From positions 24,170 to 88,169 of the forward strand of contig NZ_JABJWH010000014.1 in NCBI RefSeq assembly GCF_015265435.1: a DNA stretch of 64,000 nucleotides, given 5' to 3'. A program made the position numbers and the translations under genes. The notes under the pieces are model-generated. The model worked only from the letters and a program-made list of their open reading frames with translations. It made no database searches and was not told the origin of the DNA. This DNA is from Alloalcanivorax profundimaris (GTDB lineage: Bacteria > Pseudomonadota > Gammaproteobacteria > Pseudomonadales > Alcanivoracaceae). Positions 34,002-43,153 of the stretch are shown here, one piece after another. How positions within the stretch are numbered: position 1 is the first letter of the stretch; each line of letters starts with the position of its first letter.

Positions 34002-35363
34002 TCACCGGAACTTCAACACATTGTCGATGGAGGAATCCGAGCGACAGTGCGGGCAGCGGTTGGAATTGCAGTCGGACACGCCGGGCTTGAACTGGTTGGG
34101 CACATCCACCCGGATCACCCGTTTGCCGCAGGGCGTCTGCTCCGGCCCCACCACCACCTGGCACACCGGATTCTCGTAGTGTTCCAGCCAGGCCCGGTAG
34201 TGATCCTCGGTGACCAGGCACTTGCGGGCGGCGAACGCCTGCGGGTTGTCCATGTAGTCGGAGATCTGCTCGGCGGGCACCGAGACATGGCCGGCGCCGG
34301 GGTGGAAGGCGATGAAGCTGAGGCCCAGATCCTCCAGTTTTTCCAGCATCTTGCGGGCGCCGGAGTGGGCCACCTTGAGCTGGTCGCGCTTGAGCTCGGA
34401 GAGCTCGCCGCGCAGCTGGCCGATCACCTCGTCGCGGTTGAGCACGTCCATTTCCCGGGTGTGAATCTCGTCGGCCAGGCGCGCCCGCTCCTCCTCCAGA
34501 CGCTGCTCCAGGGTGAGCTTGTACTGCTCGGTGAGGCGCTCCACCTCGCTGCCCTGGGCCGCGTCGCGGCCGGCCTGCTCCTCCAGGCTGCGGTTGAGGG
34601 CCTCCACCTGGGCCTTGAGCGAGCCGTTCTGCTCGCGCAGGGCGGCGTTCTGGGATTTGAGGGTCTTGAACTGCATCAGCACCTTTTCCAGCTGGGCGCT
34701 GAGAATCTCTTCCTTCTGCTGCTGGGCGTAGCGCAGCTGCGCCAGCTCTTCCTTCTGGCCGCTTTCCAGGGTGTGGATGCGCAGCCGCAATTCCTTGATG
34801 GTGCGCGCCAGACGCACCCGCTCGGCGTCCTCGCGCTGATCCGCGCGGGCCGCCTTGACGGTGGGCACCGGCTCGTCGGAGAGGGTCGGCACGGCGCGCG
34901 GCGGCGGCAGGTCCTCGTCCACCTCCAGGCCCATCTTGGCGCCGCGCTGGCGCACCAGGTCCCGGGCCGCCACGAAGTCGTTGGCGCCGGGCTTCATGGA
35001 GGGGTCCCAGAGCTGATCCTGGTGCCAGGCCACCGGGCACTGGCTGCGGCAGGCCAGGCGGATCGGCCCGGCGCCCATGTCCGGGCCGGGGCCGCCGTGC
35101 TCGGCCAGGTGGCGCAGGGGCACGTTCCAGGTGTGGTCGGCCATGCCGTCCTCGTCGAAGCCGATCAGAAACAGCACCAGGGCCTTGATCTTGAGCTGCC
35201 CGTTGACCAGGCAGTAGGCGCCGCGCATTTCCCGGCGCGCGTACTCCGGCACCCCGACCATGCCGTCCAGAATCGCCTCGAAATCGGCGTACAGCATGCT
35301 CTTGGCGATGCCCTTGCGGTCGTAGAACAGAATCGCTTCGGAGGTTACGGACGAACCCGCCAT
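34002..35363 (-). CDS. Coiled-coil protein with C-terminal Cys-rich motif
   Basis: About 453 residues beginning MAGSSVTSEAILFYD with GGAAGGG upstream. The N-terminal 130 residues are globular. Residues about 180-350 form a long coiled coil rich in Gln/Glu/Leu. The C-terminus has CNSNRCPHC, which could bind zinc. Homologues are sometimes labelled chromosome-partitioning protein ParA, but there is no Walker ATPase motif, so that label is unsupported. Function unknown. It lies upstream of the cyclic-nucleotide/rhodanese gene on the same strand. Confidence 0.75.
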   Translation of the reverse strand: MAGSSVTSEAILFYDRKGIAKSMLYADFEAILDGMVGVPEYARREMRGAYCLVNGQLKIKALVLFLIGFDEDGMADHTWNVPLRHLAEHGGPGPDMGAGPIRLACRSQCPVAWHQDQLWDPSMKPGANDFVAARDLVRQRGAKMGLEVDEDLPPPRAVPTLSDEPVPTVKAARADQREDAERVRLARTIKELRLRIHTLESGQKEELAQLRYAQQQKEEILSAQLEKVLMQFKTLKSQNAALREQNGSLKAQVEALNRSLEEQAGRDAAQGSEVERLTEQYKLTLEQRLEEERARLADEIHTREMDVLNRDEVIGQLRGELSELKRDQLKVAHSGARKMLEKLEDLGLSFIAFHPGAGHVSVPAEQISDYMDNPQAFAARKCLVTEDHYRAWLEHYENPVCQVVVGPEQTPCGKRVIRVDVPNQFKPGVSDCNSNRCPHCRSDSSIDNVLKFR

Positions 35364-35642
35364 GACGCCCTTCCTATCGTTGTTATCGGCTTCGGCCAGT
35401 GACACGGGACGTCACTCCCTGCCGTTGCCGGTCAGTCGCCGCGACGCTTGGCCCCCGCCGTCGGCCCCCATACCTGCGCGGAGAATAGGCAGTGTCGTAA
35501 TGCCAGCACAAGGAAGCGGGTCACCAAATTGGCAAGACGTCGGCGGCGCCGGGGATGGCGAGAAACGGGATGAGTCGGGTGAGTCGAGGGAGAGGTGTTG
35601 GAGAGGTGGATCAGGGAAGCGGGTTGGCGACGGAGGCCGGAG

Positions 35643-35741
35643 CTACAGCTCCACGCCGTCGTCGCACAGGTCGTCATCGAGTTCGTCGAGGCTTTCCAGC
35701 CACAGTTTTTGTTCCAGTTGCTCTTCGAGATATTCGTCCAT
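35643..35741 (-). CDS. Candidate 32-residue acidic small protein
   Basis: An ATG with AGGAG seven bases upstream opens a 32-codon frame rich in Asp, Glu and Leu (MDEYLEEQLEQKL...DDDLCDDGVEL) ending at TAG. The sequence is helical and strongly acidic, unlike random translations of this high-GC DNA. It lies alone in a gap between the coiled-coil gene and the tRNA genes. Real coding is suggested by the ribosome site and composition, not proven. Confidence 0.5.
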   Translation of the reverse strand: MDEYLEEQLEQKLWLESLDELDDDLCDDGVEL

Positions 35742-35908
35742 GGTGTACTCCTTTCTTTCTTTGCTTTCTCTGCTTTGCTGTTGGTCGTGTGGAGAATAGC
35801 CGCCGGGTTGTGACGGCTTGATGAACGGCCGTTCCCGTGGCCGTTCGGGTATTTGGAGGGAGAAATCCGCCGGGAGTTCCCCAGCGGTATGGTTTCGGCG
35901 CCACATAG

Positions 35909-35937
35909 AAAAAGGGCACCGGCGTGAGCCGATGCCC
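35909..35937 (-). terminator. Terminator after the tRNA-Val/tRNA-Asp unit
   Basis: On the minus strand GGGCATCGGC-TCAC-GCCGGTGCCC forms a ten-pair stem (one G-U) followed by five Ts, about 50 bases beyond the tRNA-Asp end. Confidence 0.85.
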
Positions 35938-35984
35938 TGAACTTCAACCTTACAAACAATTAAGGAGGAAGGATCATGAAGAAG

Positions 35985-36061
35985 TGGCGGAGCGGACGGG
36001 ACTCGAACCCGCGACCCCCGGCGTGACAGGCCGGTATTCTAACCAACTGAACTACCGCTCC
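35985..36061 (-). tRNA. tRNA-Asp (GTC)
   Basis: Reads GGAGCGG acceptor strand, D-arm, anticodon GTC (36027-36025), GGTTCGAGTCC T-loop, and CGCTCCG plus encoded CCA. All four stems pair. Second of two tRNAs, followed by a strong terminator. Confidence 0.96.
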
Positions 36062-36097
36062 GACTCTCCCCGTGGGCTCTCAAGCCCGGTGGGAAAC

Positions 36098-36173
36098 TGG
36101 TGGGTGGTGACGGGATCGAACCGCCGACCCTCTGCTTGTAAGGCAGATGCTCTCCCAGCTGAGCTAACCACCC
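36098..36173 (-). tRNA. tRNA-Val (TAC)
   Basis: GGGTGGTTAGCTCAGC start, anticodon TAC (36140-36138), GGTTCGATCCC T-loop, and CCACCC acceptor with encoded CCA. It precedes tRNA-Asp by 36 bases in what looks like a shared transcript. Confidence 0.96.
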
Positions 36174-36260
36174 TGGGTGCTTCGCGTCGCGAAGTGGGCG
36201 CCATTTTAGGGATTGGGCCCGGGGTGTCAACGGCTTTTTTCACCCGGCGACACCGTTCGG

Positions 36261-36449
36261 TCATAATTTGTCCTGATCGTCGATGAACGCCTTGGCGGCG
36301 TCCAGGGTCGGGAAGCGTCGGGGCAGCGCGCGGCCGTCCGGGCCGGCCACCAGATAGTGGCTCACGCGCAGTTGCCAGGTGTCCCGGTCGAGCTCGCCCT
36401 CCTCCATGATGGTGTAGCCGTCGCCCCAGGGGTAGCCGTTGCCGATCAT
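36261..36449 (-). CDS. Small conserved hypothetical protein downstream of atuR
   Basis: A 62-residue protein (MIGNGYPWGDGYTIMEEGELDRDTWQL...FPTLDAAKAFIDDQDKL). The start overlaps the atuR stop (ATGA), implying co-translation. No signal peptide or membrane segment. The ending pattern, with a TLDAAKAFID helix, is like small phage- or regulator-linked proteins, but no family is recognised. Confidence 0.6.
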   Translation of the reverse strand: MIGNGYPWGDGYTIMEEGELDRDTWQLRVSHYLVAGPDGRALPRRFPTLDAAKAFIDDQDKL

Positions 36450-37039
36450 GACCGCTCCCCCACCACCCGCTCGACCACGATGTCCGCCAGGTCGTCCAGG
36501 GACAGGCGCCGGTTGGTGCTGAACCAGTTCGGGGTCCAGCCGATCATGCCGGTGATCAGGCGGCGCAGGATGAAGGGATCGGCGCGGAACGCGCCCTCGG
36601 CGTGCAGATCGCCGAGCACGTCCAGCCACAGCCGCTCGTAGACGTCGCGCAGGGCCAGCGCGCGGCGCTGGTTGTCCTCGCCGAGGCAGCGCCACTCCTG
36701 GACCATCACCGTCATCGCCTCGCGGGTGTCGCCCACGGTGGCGGTGAGCTCCGCGCGCACCAGGTTGCGCAGGCGCTCCAGGGGTGTGTCCGCCGACGCC
36801 ACCGCCTGGCGCAGGCGCTCGGTATTGAAGCGAATCACCTCCTCCATCACCGCGTAGAGGATGTCCTCCTTGGTCTTGAAGTGATGGAAGATGGAGCCGC
36901 TCTGAATGCCCACGGCGGCGGCGATGTCACGCACCGTGGTGCGGTCGAACCCCTTGGCGCGGAACAGCTGGGCGGCGGCGCTCAGCAGCCGGCCCCGGGG
37001 CGAATCATCGATGCCGTGGATGGACGGATTGTCGGGCAT
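36446..37039 (-). CDS. atuR: TetR-family regulator of the atu cluster
   Basis: A protein of 197 residues with an N-terminal TetR helix-turn-helix (LLSAAAQLFRAKGFDRTTVRDIAAAVGIQSGSIFHHFKTKEDIL). It is divergent from atuA, the arrangement of P. aeruginosa atuR, whose product represses the cluster and binds inverted repeats in the atuR-atuA gap. The ligand-binding C-terminal half would sense an acyclic terpenoid acyl-CoA or related compound. Confidence 0.85.
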   Translation of the reverse strand: MPDNPSIHGIDDSPRGRLLSAAAQLFRAKGFDRTTVRDIAAAVGIQSGSIFHHFKTKEDILYAVMEEVIRFNTERLRQAVASADTPLERLRNLVRAELTATVGDTREAMTVMVQEWRCLGEDNQRRALALRDVYERLWLDVLGDLHAEGAFRADPFILRRLITGMIGWTPNWFSTNRRLSLDDLADIVVERVVGERS

Positions 37040-37074
37040 GGGGTCGTTCCTCCTGGCGGCGCATTAAAAGACGG

Positions 37075-37173
37075 CAAGCCGCGAGTCGCAAGCGGTAAGC
37101 TTCAAGCAGGCCCTATCGCGGCTGAAGCCGCTCCTACAGCATGCCCTGCTCATGCCCTGCTGGTAGCTTGCCT
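37075..37173. repeat. Repeat elements in the atuR-atuA intergenic region
   Basis: A left arm of GCAAG/AAGC words (37075-37109) and a weaker inverse (GGTAGCTTGCCTCTTGCC, about 37162-37179) enclose a REP-like unit (TCGCGGCTGAAGCCGCTCC onward at 37116-37139) and a direct repeat of CATGCCCTGCT. Confidence 0.55.
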
Positions 37174-37181
37174 CTTGCCAA

Positions 37182-37199
37182 ACCAAGCGCTTGCTTGGT
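37182..37199. promoter_or_regulatory. Candidate AtuR operator
   Basis: ACCAAGC-GCTT-GCTTGGT is an inverted repeat with perfect seven-base arms, between divergent atuR and atuA, 45 bases before the atuA start. P. aeruginosa AtuR is reported to bind two 13-base inverted repeats in the same gap; only one clear site is visible here, the rest being filled by repeat elements. Confidence 0.65.
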
Positions 37200-37243
37200 A
37201 GCTTACGGAATCCCATCAATCACGGCAATCAGGAGCCGGTCCC

Positions 37244-39031
37244 ATGAGCGATCCCGTCCGTATCGGCTGCGCCGCGGCCTTCTGGGGCGACACCAACAGC
37301 GCCGCCTTCCAATTGGTGCGCAAAGGCGACATCGACTATCTGGTGTTCGACTATCTGGCCGAGGTCACCCTGTCGATCATGGCCGGCGCGCGCATGAAGG
37401 ACCCGTCCGCGGGCTACGCCCACGATTTCGTGCACCAGGTGATGGCGCCCCTGGCCAAGGAGATCAAGGACAAGAACATCAAGGTGATCAGCAACGCCGG
37501 CGGCGTTAATCCCCGTGCCTGCCGGGAAGCGCTGCGGGCGGTGTTCGCCGAGGCCGGCGTGGATCTCAAGATCGCCCTGGTGGAGGGCGACGACCTGAAC
37601 GGCCGGCGCGACCAGTTCGCCGCTTGCAAGGAGCTGGACAGCGGCGCCTCGCTGCCGCCCATGACCCTGACCATGAACGCCTACCTGGGCGCCCTGCCGA
37701 TCCAGGCGGCCCTGGACGCCGGCGCCGACCTGGTGCTCACCGGCCGGGTGGCGGACTCCTCCCTGGTGCTGGGCCCGCTGATGCACGAATTCCAGTGGGC
37801 CGACGACGATTACGACAAGCTTGCCCAGGGTTCCCTGGCCGGCCACGTGATCGAGTGCGGCGCCCAGTGCACCGGCGGCAACTTCACCGACTGGCGGGAG
37901 GTGCCCGATTTCCACGACATGGGCTTTCCCATCGCCGAGTGCCACGCCGACGGCCAGTTCGTGGTCACCAAACCCGCCGACACCGGCGGCCTGGTGACAC
38001 CGGCCACGGTGGGCGAGCAGGTGCTCTATGAGATCGGCGACCCGCGCGCCTACATCCTGCCCGACGTGGTGTGCGACTTCACCGCCGTGACCCTGGAACA
38101 GGACGGCGAGAACCGGGTGCGGGTGAGCGGCGCCCGGGGCCGGCCGCCCACCGATACCTACAAGGTGTCCGCCACCTGGCCGGACGGCCAGCGCATCACC
38201 GTGTCCTTCCTGATGGCGGGCATCGACGCCCCCACCAAGGGCCGGGTGGTGGCGGACGCCATCCTCAAAAAGACCGGCGCCCAGTTCCAGGCCCTGGGCC
38301 TGGCGCCGTTCCGCGACACCAGCGTGGAAATCCTCGGCAGCGAGGCCACCTACGGCGCCCACGCCCGCCGCGACGACACCCGCGAGGTGGTGGTGAAAAT
38401 CGCCGCCCTGCACGACGACCGCAAGGCCCTGGGCCTGTTCGCCCGGGAAATCGCCCAGGCCGCCACCGGCATGGCGCCGGGCCTGTCCGGCCTGGTGGGC
38501 GGGCGGCCCAAGCCGGTGCCGCGCATCCGCTTGTTCTCCACCCTGGTGCCCAAGGTGGACGTAACCGCCACCGTGGACCTGGACGGCGAGCCGGTGGAGG
38601 TGGGCGTGCCGGTGGGCGAGCCCCTGGACCCGGCCTCCCTGGCCTTCAGCCAGGGCACCGACACCGCCGTGGGCGAGGTGAGCGTGCCGCTGGTGAAGCT
38701 GGCCTGGGCGCGTTCCGGGGACAAGGGCGACCACGCCAACATCGGCGTCATGGCGCGCAAACCGGAGTACCTGCCCTACCTGCGCGCGGCGCTCACCGAC
38801 GGCGCCGTGGCCGACTACATGCAGCATGTGCTGGACCCGGAGCACGGCACCGTGAGCCATTGGGAGCTGCCCGGTTTCCACGCTTTCAATTTCCTGCTGC
38901 GCCACGCCCTCGGCGGCGGCGGCATCGCCAGCCTGCGCATCGACCCGCAGGGCAAGGCGTTCGCCCAGCAGTTGCTGGACATGCCGATTCCGGTGAGCCA
39001 GGACATCGCCAGCGAGGTGAGCGCGCTCTAG
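37244..39031 (+). CDS. atuA: Acyclic terpene utilisation protein AtuA (DUF1446)
   Basis: A protein of 595 residues. The N-terminal DUF1446 domain starts [43 protein letters not shown]; a C-terminal domain (about 485-590, [24 protein letters not shown]) is typical of AtuA. Required for citronellol/geraniol use in P. aeruginosa, though its reaction is not settled. CAGGAG precedes the ATG. First gene of the catabolic operon. Confidence 0.9.
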   Translation: MSDPVRIGCAAAFWGDTNSAAFQLVRKGDIDYLVFDYLAEVTLSIMAGARMKDPSAGYAHDFVHQVMAPLAKEIKDKNIKVISNAGGVNPRACREALRAVFAEAGVDLKIALVEGDDLNGRRDQFAACKELDSGASLPPMTLTMNAYLGALPIQAALDAGADLVLTGRVADSSLVLGPLMHEFQWADDDYDKLAQGSLAGHVIECGAQCTGGNFTDWREVPDFHDMGFPIAECHADGQFVVTKPADTGGLVTPATVGEQVLYEIGDPRAYILPDVVCDFTAVTLEQDGENRVRVSGARGRPPTDTYKVSATWPDGQRITVSFLMAGIDAPTKGRVVADAILKKTGAQFQALGLAPFRDTSVEILGSEATYGAHARRDDTREVVVKIAALHDDRKALGLFAREIAQAATGMAPGLSGLVGGRPKPVPRIRLFSTLVPKVDVTATVDLDGEPVEVGVPVGEPLDPASLAFSQGTDTAVGEVSVPLVKLAWARSGDKGDHANIGVMARKPEYLPYLRAALTDGAVADYMQHVLDPEHGTVSHWELPGFHAFNFLLRHALGGGGIASLRIDPQGKAFAQQLLDMPIPVSQDIASEVSAL

Positions 39032-39037
39032 GCGCGC

Positions 39038-39190
39038 GATTCAGGATGCAGGATTCAGGATGCAGGCGCGAAGAAAGGTTCGTGGAGGCTGCTTGCCCCA
39101 GACTTCGCGCTGAAAAGTTTATTCGCGGGCACGGCTTCTGGCATCACGAGCAACCGATCCGCGCCTGCATCCTGAATCCTGCATCCTGTA
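39038..39190. repeat. Inverted word-repeat element between atuA and atuB
   Basis: The left arm (39038-39070: GATTCAGGATGCAGG, ending GGCGCG) and right arm (39161-39190: GCGCCTGCATCCTG, then AATCCTGCATCCTG) are inverse copies about 90 bases apart. No gene lies inside. Same family as the elements at 13.3 and 28.5 kb. Confidence 0.72.
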
Positions 39191-39242
39191 ACGGCGCCGC
39201 CGGCGCCACCGACTTAAATGAATTGCAGTGAGGATATTCTGA

Positions 39243-40118
39243 ATGCCGTACCGTTCCGTATTCCGCGACGACCTGTTCGCCGGCAAGACCGTGATCGTCA
39301 CCGGCGGCGGCTCCGGCATCGGCCGCTGCACCGCCCATGAGCTGGCCGCCCTGGGCGCCCGGGTGGTGCTGCTCGGCCGCAAGCAGGACAAACTCCAGGT
39401 GGTGGCCGGGGAGATTCTCGAGGACACCGGCCAGGAAGCGCTCTGCTTCGCCTGCGACATCCGCGACGAGGACAAGGTGCGCGACGCCGTGGCCGCCATT
39501 TATAACGCCGTGGGCCAGGTGGACGGCCTGGTCAACAACGCCGGCGGCCAGTTCCCCTCGCCGGTGGCGCTGATCAGCCAGAAAGGCTGGGAGACGGTGA
39601 TCCGCACCAACCTCACCGGCGGTTTTCTGATGGCCCGGGAAGTGTTCATGCAGGGCATGAACAAGAACGGCGGCAGCATCGTCAATATCGTCGCCGACAT
39701 GTGGGGCGGCATGCCCGGCATGGGCCACTCCGGCGCCGCCCGCGCCGGCATGGACAACTTCACCAAGACCGCGTCCCTGGAATGGGCCTGCGCCGGCGTG
39801 CGCGTGAACGCGGTGGCGCCGGGCTGGATCGCCTCCTCCGGCATGGACACCTATCCGGAAAGCATGCAGCAAACCATCAAGACCCTGCGCGACGCGGTGC
39901 CGCTCAAGCGCCTGGGCATGGAGGCGGAGGTGTCCTCGGCGATCTGTTTCCTGCTCAGCGAGGGCGCCGCCTTCATCAACGGCGACACGCTGCGCATCGA
40001 CGGCGGCGCCAGCCAGGGCAACGTGGCCATGTTCCCGCTGCCCGACCACGCCAATTCCAAACCCTACGACGGCTTCCACCGGGCCGTCGTGCCGGCCGTA
40101 CTGAAGGACATCCAATGA
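39243..40118 (+). CDS. atuB: Short-chain dehydrogenase/reductase of the atu cluster
   Basis: A protein of 291 residues with the NAD(P)-binding TGGGSGIGRCTAHEL and NNAGGQF motifs. The usual catalytic YxxxK is replaced by HSGAARAGMDNFTK, as in dienoyl-CoA/trans-2-enoyl-CoA reductase-type SDRs. It occupies the place of P. aeruginosa atuB between atuA and atuC. Its stop overlaps the atuC start. The exact step is unproven. Confidence 0.82.
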   Translation: MPYRSVFRDDLFAGKTVIVTGGGSGIGRCTAHELAALGARVVLLGRKQDKLQVVAGEILEDTGQEALCFACDIRDEDKVRDAVAAIYNAVGQVDGLVNNAGGQFPSPVALISQKGWETVIRTNLTGGFLMAREVFMQGMNKNGGSIVNIVADMWGGMPGMGHSGAARAGMDNFTKTASLEWACAGVRVNAVAPGWIASSGMDTYPESMQQTIKTLRDAVPLKRLGMEAEVSSAICFLLSEGAAFINGDTLRIDGGASQGNVAMFPLPDHANSKPYDGFHRAVVPAVLKDIQ

Positions 40119-41725
40119 CCGTGCTCGACTCCGCCCTGGACCCTCACAGCGAGGCGTACCGGCACAACCGCGAAGCCCTGCTCAAGGCGGTGGAGGAATT
40201 CCGCGCCATCGAGCAGGGGGTGGTGGACACCGCCGAAGGCAAGCGCGAAAAGTTCGAAAAACGCGGTCAACTGCTGCCCCATGAACGGGTGGCGCGACTG
40301 CTGGACCCGGGCTCGCCGTTTCTCAGCCTGATGAACCTGGCCGGCTACAAAATGCACGACGACAAGGACGGCACCGAGGCCGGCGGCGGCACCATCGCCG
40401 GCATCGGCTATGTGTGCGGCGTGCGCTGCCTGGTGACCGCCTCCAACTCGGCGATCAAGGGCGGCACGGTGACCCCGTCCGGCCTGTACAAGACCCTGCG
40501 CCTGCAGAAGATCGCCCTGGAGAACCGGCTGCCCATGGTGAGCCTGGTGGAGTCCGGCGGCGCCAACCTGAACTACGCCGCCGACGTGTTCGTGGAAGGC
40601 GCGCGCAGCTTCGCCAACCAGGCGCGGCTGTCCGCCGCCGGGGTGCCACAGATCACCGTGGTGCACGGCAACGCCACCGCCGGCGGCGCCTACCAGCCGG
40701 GGCTGTCGGACTATGTGGTGCTGGTGCGCAACCGCGCCAAGATGTTCCTGGCCGGCCCCCCCCTGCTCAAGGCCGCCACCGGCGAGATCGCCACCGACGA
40801 GGATCTGGGCGGCGCGGAAATGCACACCGGGGTGGCCGGCACCGCCGAGTACCTGGCGGAGAACGACGCAGACGGCATTCGCCACGCCCGCGACATCATG
40901 AAGAAGCTGGGCCTGCGCGACGCCCCGGCGCCCGCCGGCGACTGGCGGCCGCCCCGCTACGACGCCGAGGAACTGCTGGGCGTGGTGCCCGACGACGCCA
41001 AGAAACCCTATGACGTGCGCGAGATCATCGCGCGCATCGCCGACGATTCCGACTTCCTCGATTTCAAGAACGATTGGGACGCGGCCACCCTGTGCGGCTG
41101 GATCGAGATCGAGGGCCAGCCGGTGGGCGTGCTCGGCAACAACGGCCCGATCACGCCGCGCGGCGCCGCCAAGGCGGCGCAGTTCATCCAGCTCTGCGAT
41201 CAGACCCGCCGGCCTCTTCTGTTTCTTCACAACACCACCGGTTTCATGGTCGGCACCGACGCGGAACAGAACGGCGTGATCAAGCACGGCTCGAAAATGA
41301 TCCAGGCGGTGGCCAATGCCCGGGTGCCCAAGGTGTCGATCCTGGTGGGCGGTTCCTACGGCGCCGGCAACTACGCCATGTGCGGCCGTGGCCTGGACCC
41401 GCGCTTCATCTTCGCCTGGCCCAACAGCCGGGTGGCGGTGATGGGCGGCCAGCAGGCCGGCATGGTGCTGCGCATCGTCGCCGAGGCGAAACAAAAGGCC
41501 AACGGCCTGGAACCGGACGAGAAGGTGCTGGACATGCTGCAGCAAAGCACCGCCGAGAAACTGGACGCCCAGTCCACCGCGCTGTACGCCACCGCGCGGC
41601 TCTGGGACGACGGCATCATCGACCCCCGCGACACGCGCAAGGTGCTGGCCTACGTGCTCGACATCTTCCGCCAGGCGGAGCAGCGGGAACCGCACGCCAA
41701 TACGTTTGGCGTGGCACGACTATAG
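40115..41725 (+). CDS. atuC: Acyl-CoA carboxylase beta subunit (probable geranyl-CoA carboxylase)
   Basis: About 536 residues, a carboxyltransferase with both crotonase-like halves: GGGTIAGIGYVCG and GGTVTPSGLYKTLR in the first, and GFMVGTDAEQNGVIKHGSKMIQAVANA, then GGSYGAGNYAMCGR in the second. Works with biotin-bearing AtuF to carboxylate the methyl branch of cis-geranyl-CoA. The same fold serves methylcrotonyl-CoA (LiuB); the atu context decides. The ATG overlaps the atuB stop. Confidence 0.88.
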   Translation: MTVLDSALDPHSEAYRHNREALLKAVEEFRAIEQGVVDTAEGKREKFEKRGQLLPHERVARLLDPGSPFLSLMNLAGYKMHDDKDGTEAGGGTIAGIGYVCGVRCLVTASNSAIKGGTVTPSGLYKTLRLQKIALENRLPMVSLVESGGANLNYAADVFVEGARSFANQARLSAAGVPQITVVHGNATAGGAYQPGLSDYVVLVRNRAKMFLAGPPLLKAATGEIATDEDLGGAEMHTGVAGTAEYLAENDADGIRHARDIMKKLGLRDAPAPAGDWRPPRYDAEELLGVVPDDAKKPYDVREIIARIADDSDFLDFKNDWDAATLCGWIEIEGQPVGVLGNNGPITPRGAAKAAQFIQLCDQTRRPLLFLHNTTGFMVGTDAEQNGVIKHGSKMIQAVANARVPKVSILVGGSYGAGNYAMCGRGLDPRFIFAWPNSRVAVMGGQQAGMVLRIVAEAKQKANGLEPDEKVLDMLQQSTAEKLDAQSTALYATARLWDDGIIDPRDTRKVLAYVLDIFRQAEQREPHANTFGVARL

Positions 41726-41728
41726 AGA

Positions 41729-41852
41729 GCAGTTAAAAGTGAATAGTGAACAGTTAATAGCGAAAACACCGTTGCGGAAAGGCTCGGTGCGTACGGCGAA
41801 GCCGGACCGCACCCTCTTTCGCTCTTCACTGTTAACTATTAACTGTTAACTA
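41729..41852. repeat. Inverted AGTGAACAGTTA-word element between atuC and atuD
   Basis: Left arm 41729-41763 (AGTTAAAAGTGAATAGTGAA, CAGTTAATAG) and right arm 41823-41852 (TTCACTGTTAACTATTAACT, GTTAACTA) are inverse copies about 60 bases apart. A solo left arm of the same family lies between atuD and atuE. Confidence 0.72.
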
Positions 41853-41928
41853 AAACCACCAGGTTTTTTGGTTACCGCCGACATACCAGCGCTCGACCAA
41901 CGAGCCGAACAAAACACAGGACATGGCC

Positions 41929-43092
41929 ATGTTGTTTACTCAGGAACACGAAGAACTGCGCCGCACGGTGCGGAATTTTGTCGAGAAAGAGATCAACCCC
42001 CACGTGCCGGAATGGGAGGCGGCGGGCCGTTTTCCCATTCATGACGTGTTCAAGAAGATGGGCGACCTGGGGCTGCTGGGCGTCACCAAGCCGGAGGAAT
42101 TCGGCGGCATGGGCCTGGATTATTCCTATGGCCTGATCGTCGCCGAGGAAATCGGCGGCGCCGCCTGTGGCGGCGTGCCGCTGTCCATCGGCGTGCAGAC
42201 CGACATGGCCACGCCGGCCCTGGCGCGGTTCGGTTCCGACGCGCTCAAGCGCGATTACCTGGCGCCGGCCATCGCCGGCGACATGGTGGCGTCCATCGCC
42301 GTGTCCGAGCCCCACGCCGGCTCCGACGTGGCCAACATCAAGACCACCGCCCGGAAGGACGGCGACGATTACGTGATCAACGGCACCAAGATGTGGATCA
42401 CCAATTCGCCCAGCGCCGACTTCTTCTGCCTGCTGGCCAACACCTCCGAGGACAAGCCCCATGTCAACAAGTCGCTGATCATCGTGCCCAAGGATGCCGG
42501 CGGCATCACCGTGGACAAGCACCTGGACAAGCTGGGCATGCGCAGCTCGGAAACCGCCCAGGTGTTTTTCGACGACGTGCGCGTGCCGCAAAGCAATCTG
42601 ATCGGCCAGGAAGGCATGGGTTTCATGATGCAGATGATGCAGTTCCAGGAGGAACGGCTGTGGGGCGCCGCCAACGCCCTCAAGGGCTGCGACAACCTGA
42701 TCCACGACACCATCGAGTACGCCCGCGAGCGCCAGGTGTTCGGCATGTCCCTGCTGGATAACCAATCGGTGCATTTCAAGCTGGCGGAATTGCAGACCGA
42801 GGTGGAATTGCTGCGCGCCCTGGTGTGGCAGGCCTGCGAGACCTATGTGAACGGCGGCGACGTGCTGCGCCTGGCGTCCATGGCCAAGCTCAAGGCCGGC
42901 CGGCTGCTGCGCGAGGTGGCGGACGGCTGCATGCAGTACTGGGGCGGCAACGGCTTCATGTGGGACAACCCGGCCAGCCAGCTCTACCGGGACGGCCGCC
43001 TGGCCTCCATCGGCGGCGGCGCCGACGAGGTCATGCTGGGCATCATCTGCAAGACCATGAACATGCTGCCCGGCAAGAAAAAAGGCGGCTAA
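41929..43092 (+). CDS. atuD: Acyl-CoA dehydrogenase (probable citronellyl-CoA dehydrogenase)
   Basis: About 387 residues of the acyl-CoA dehydrogenase fold, with the FAD/substrate motifs IAVSEPHAGSDVANIKTTA and MWITNSPSADF, and the C-terminal CMQYWGGNGFMWDNPASQLYRDGRLASIGGG. The atu context indicates citronellyl-CoA as substrate. The second ATG fits the AGGA site better than one six bases earlier. An inserted repeat separates it from atuC. Confidence 0.86.
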   Translation: MLFTQEHEELRRTVRNFVEKEINPHVPEWEAAGRFPIHDVFKKMGDLGLLGVTKPEEFGGMGLDYSYGLIVAEEIGGAACGGVPLSIGVQTDMATPALARFGSDALKRDYLAPAIAGDMVASIAVSEPHAGSDVANIKTTARKDGDDYVINGTKMWITNSPSADFFCLLANTSEDKPHVNKSLIIVPKDAGGITVDKHLDKLGMRSSETAQVFFDDVRVPQSNLIGQEGMGFMMQMMQFQEERLWGAANALKGCDNLIHDTIEYARERQVFGMSLLDNQSVHFKLAELQTEVELLRALVWQACETYVNGGDVLRLASMAKLKAGRLLREVADGCMQYWGGNGFMWDNPASQLYRDGRLASIGGGADEVMLGIICKTMNMLPGKKKGG

Positions 43093-43100
43093 CCGATACC

Positions 43101-43140
43101 GGTGAATAGTTAAAAGTGAACAGTTAACAGTGAATAGCGG
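43101..43140. repeat. Solo AGTGAACAGTTA-word arm between atuD and atuE
   Basis: GGTGAATAGTTAAAAGTGAA and CAGTTAACAGTGAATAGCGG match the left arm of the element between atuC and atuD, with no inverse partner nearby. It fills nearly the whole gap. Confidence 0.65.
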
Positions 43141-43153
43141 AAGCGGTGGAGCC

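Noticed and set aside
33937..35040. N-terminal extension of the cyclic-nucleotide/rhodanese frame
   Set aside because: Arg/Gly/Pro-rich translation antisense-like to no domain and lying inside the coiled-coil gene; the ATG with GGGGGAG at 33936 is the real start.
35924..36286. Open frame of 120 codons across the tRNA genes
   Set aside because: It is antisense translation of tRNA-Asp and tRNA-Val (RTGLEPATPG-type peptide), a known spurious annotation.
28485..43140. CRISPR array
   Set aside because: The repeated words are short, imperfect, inverted rather than direct, and lack regular spacers; no cas genes.
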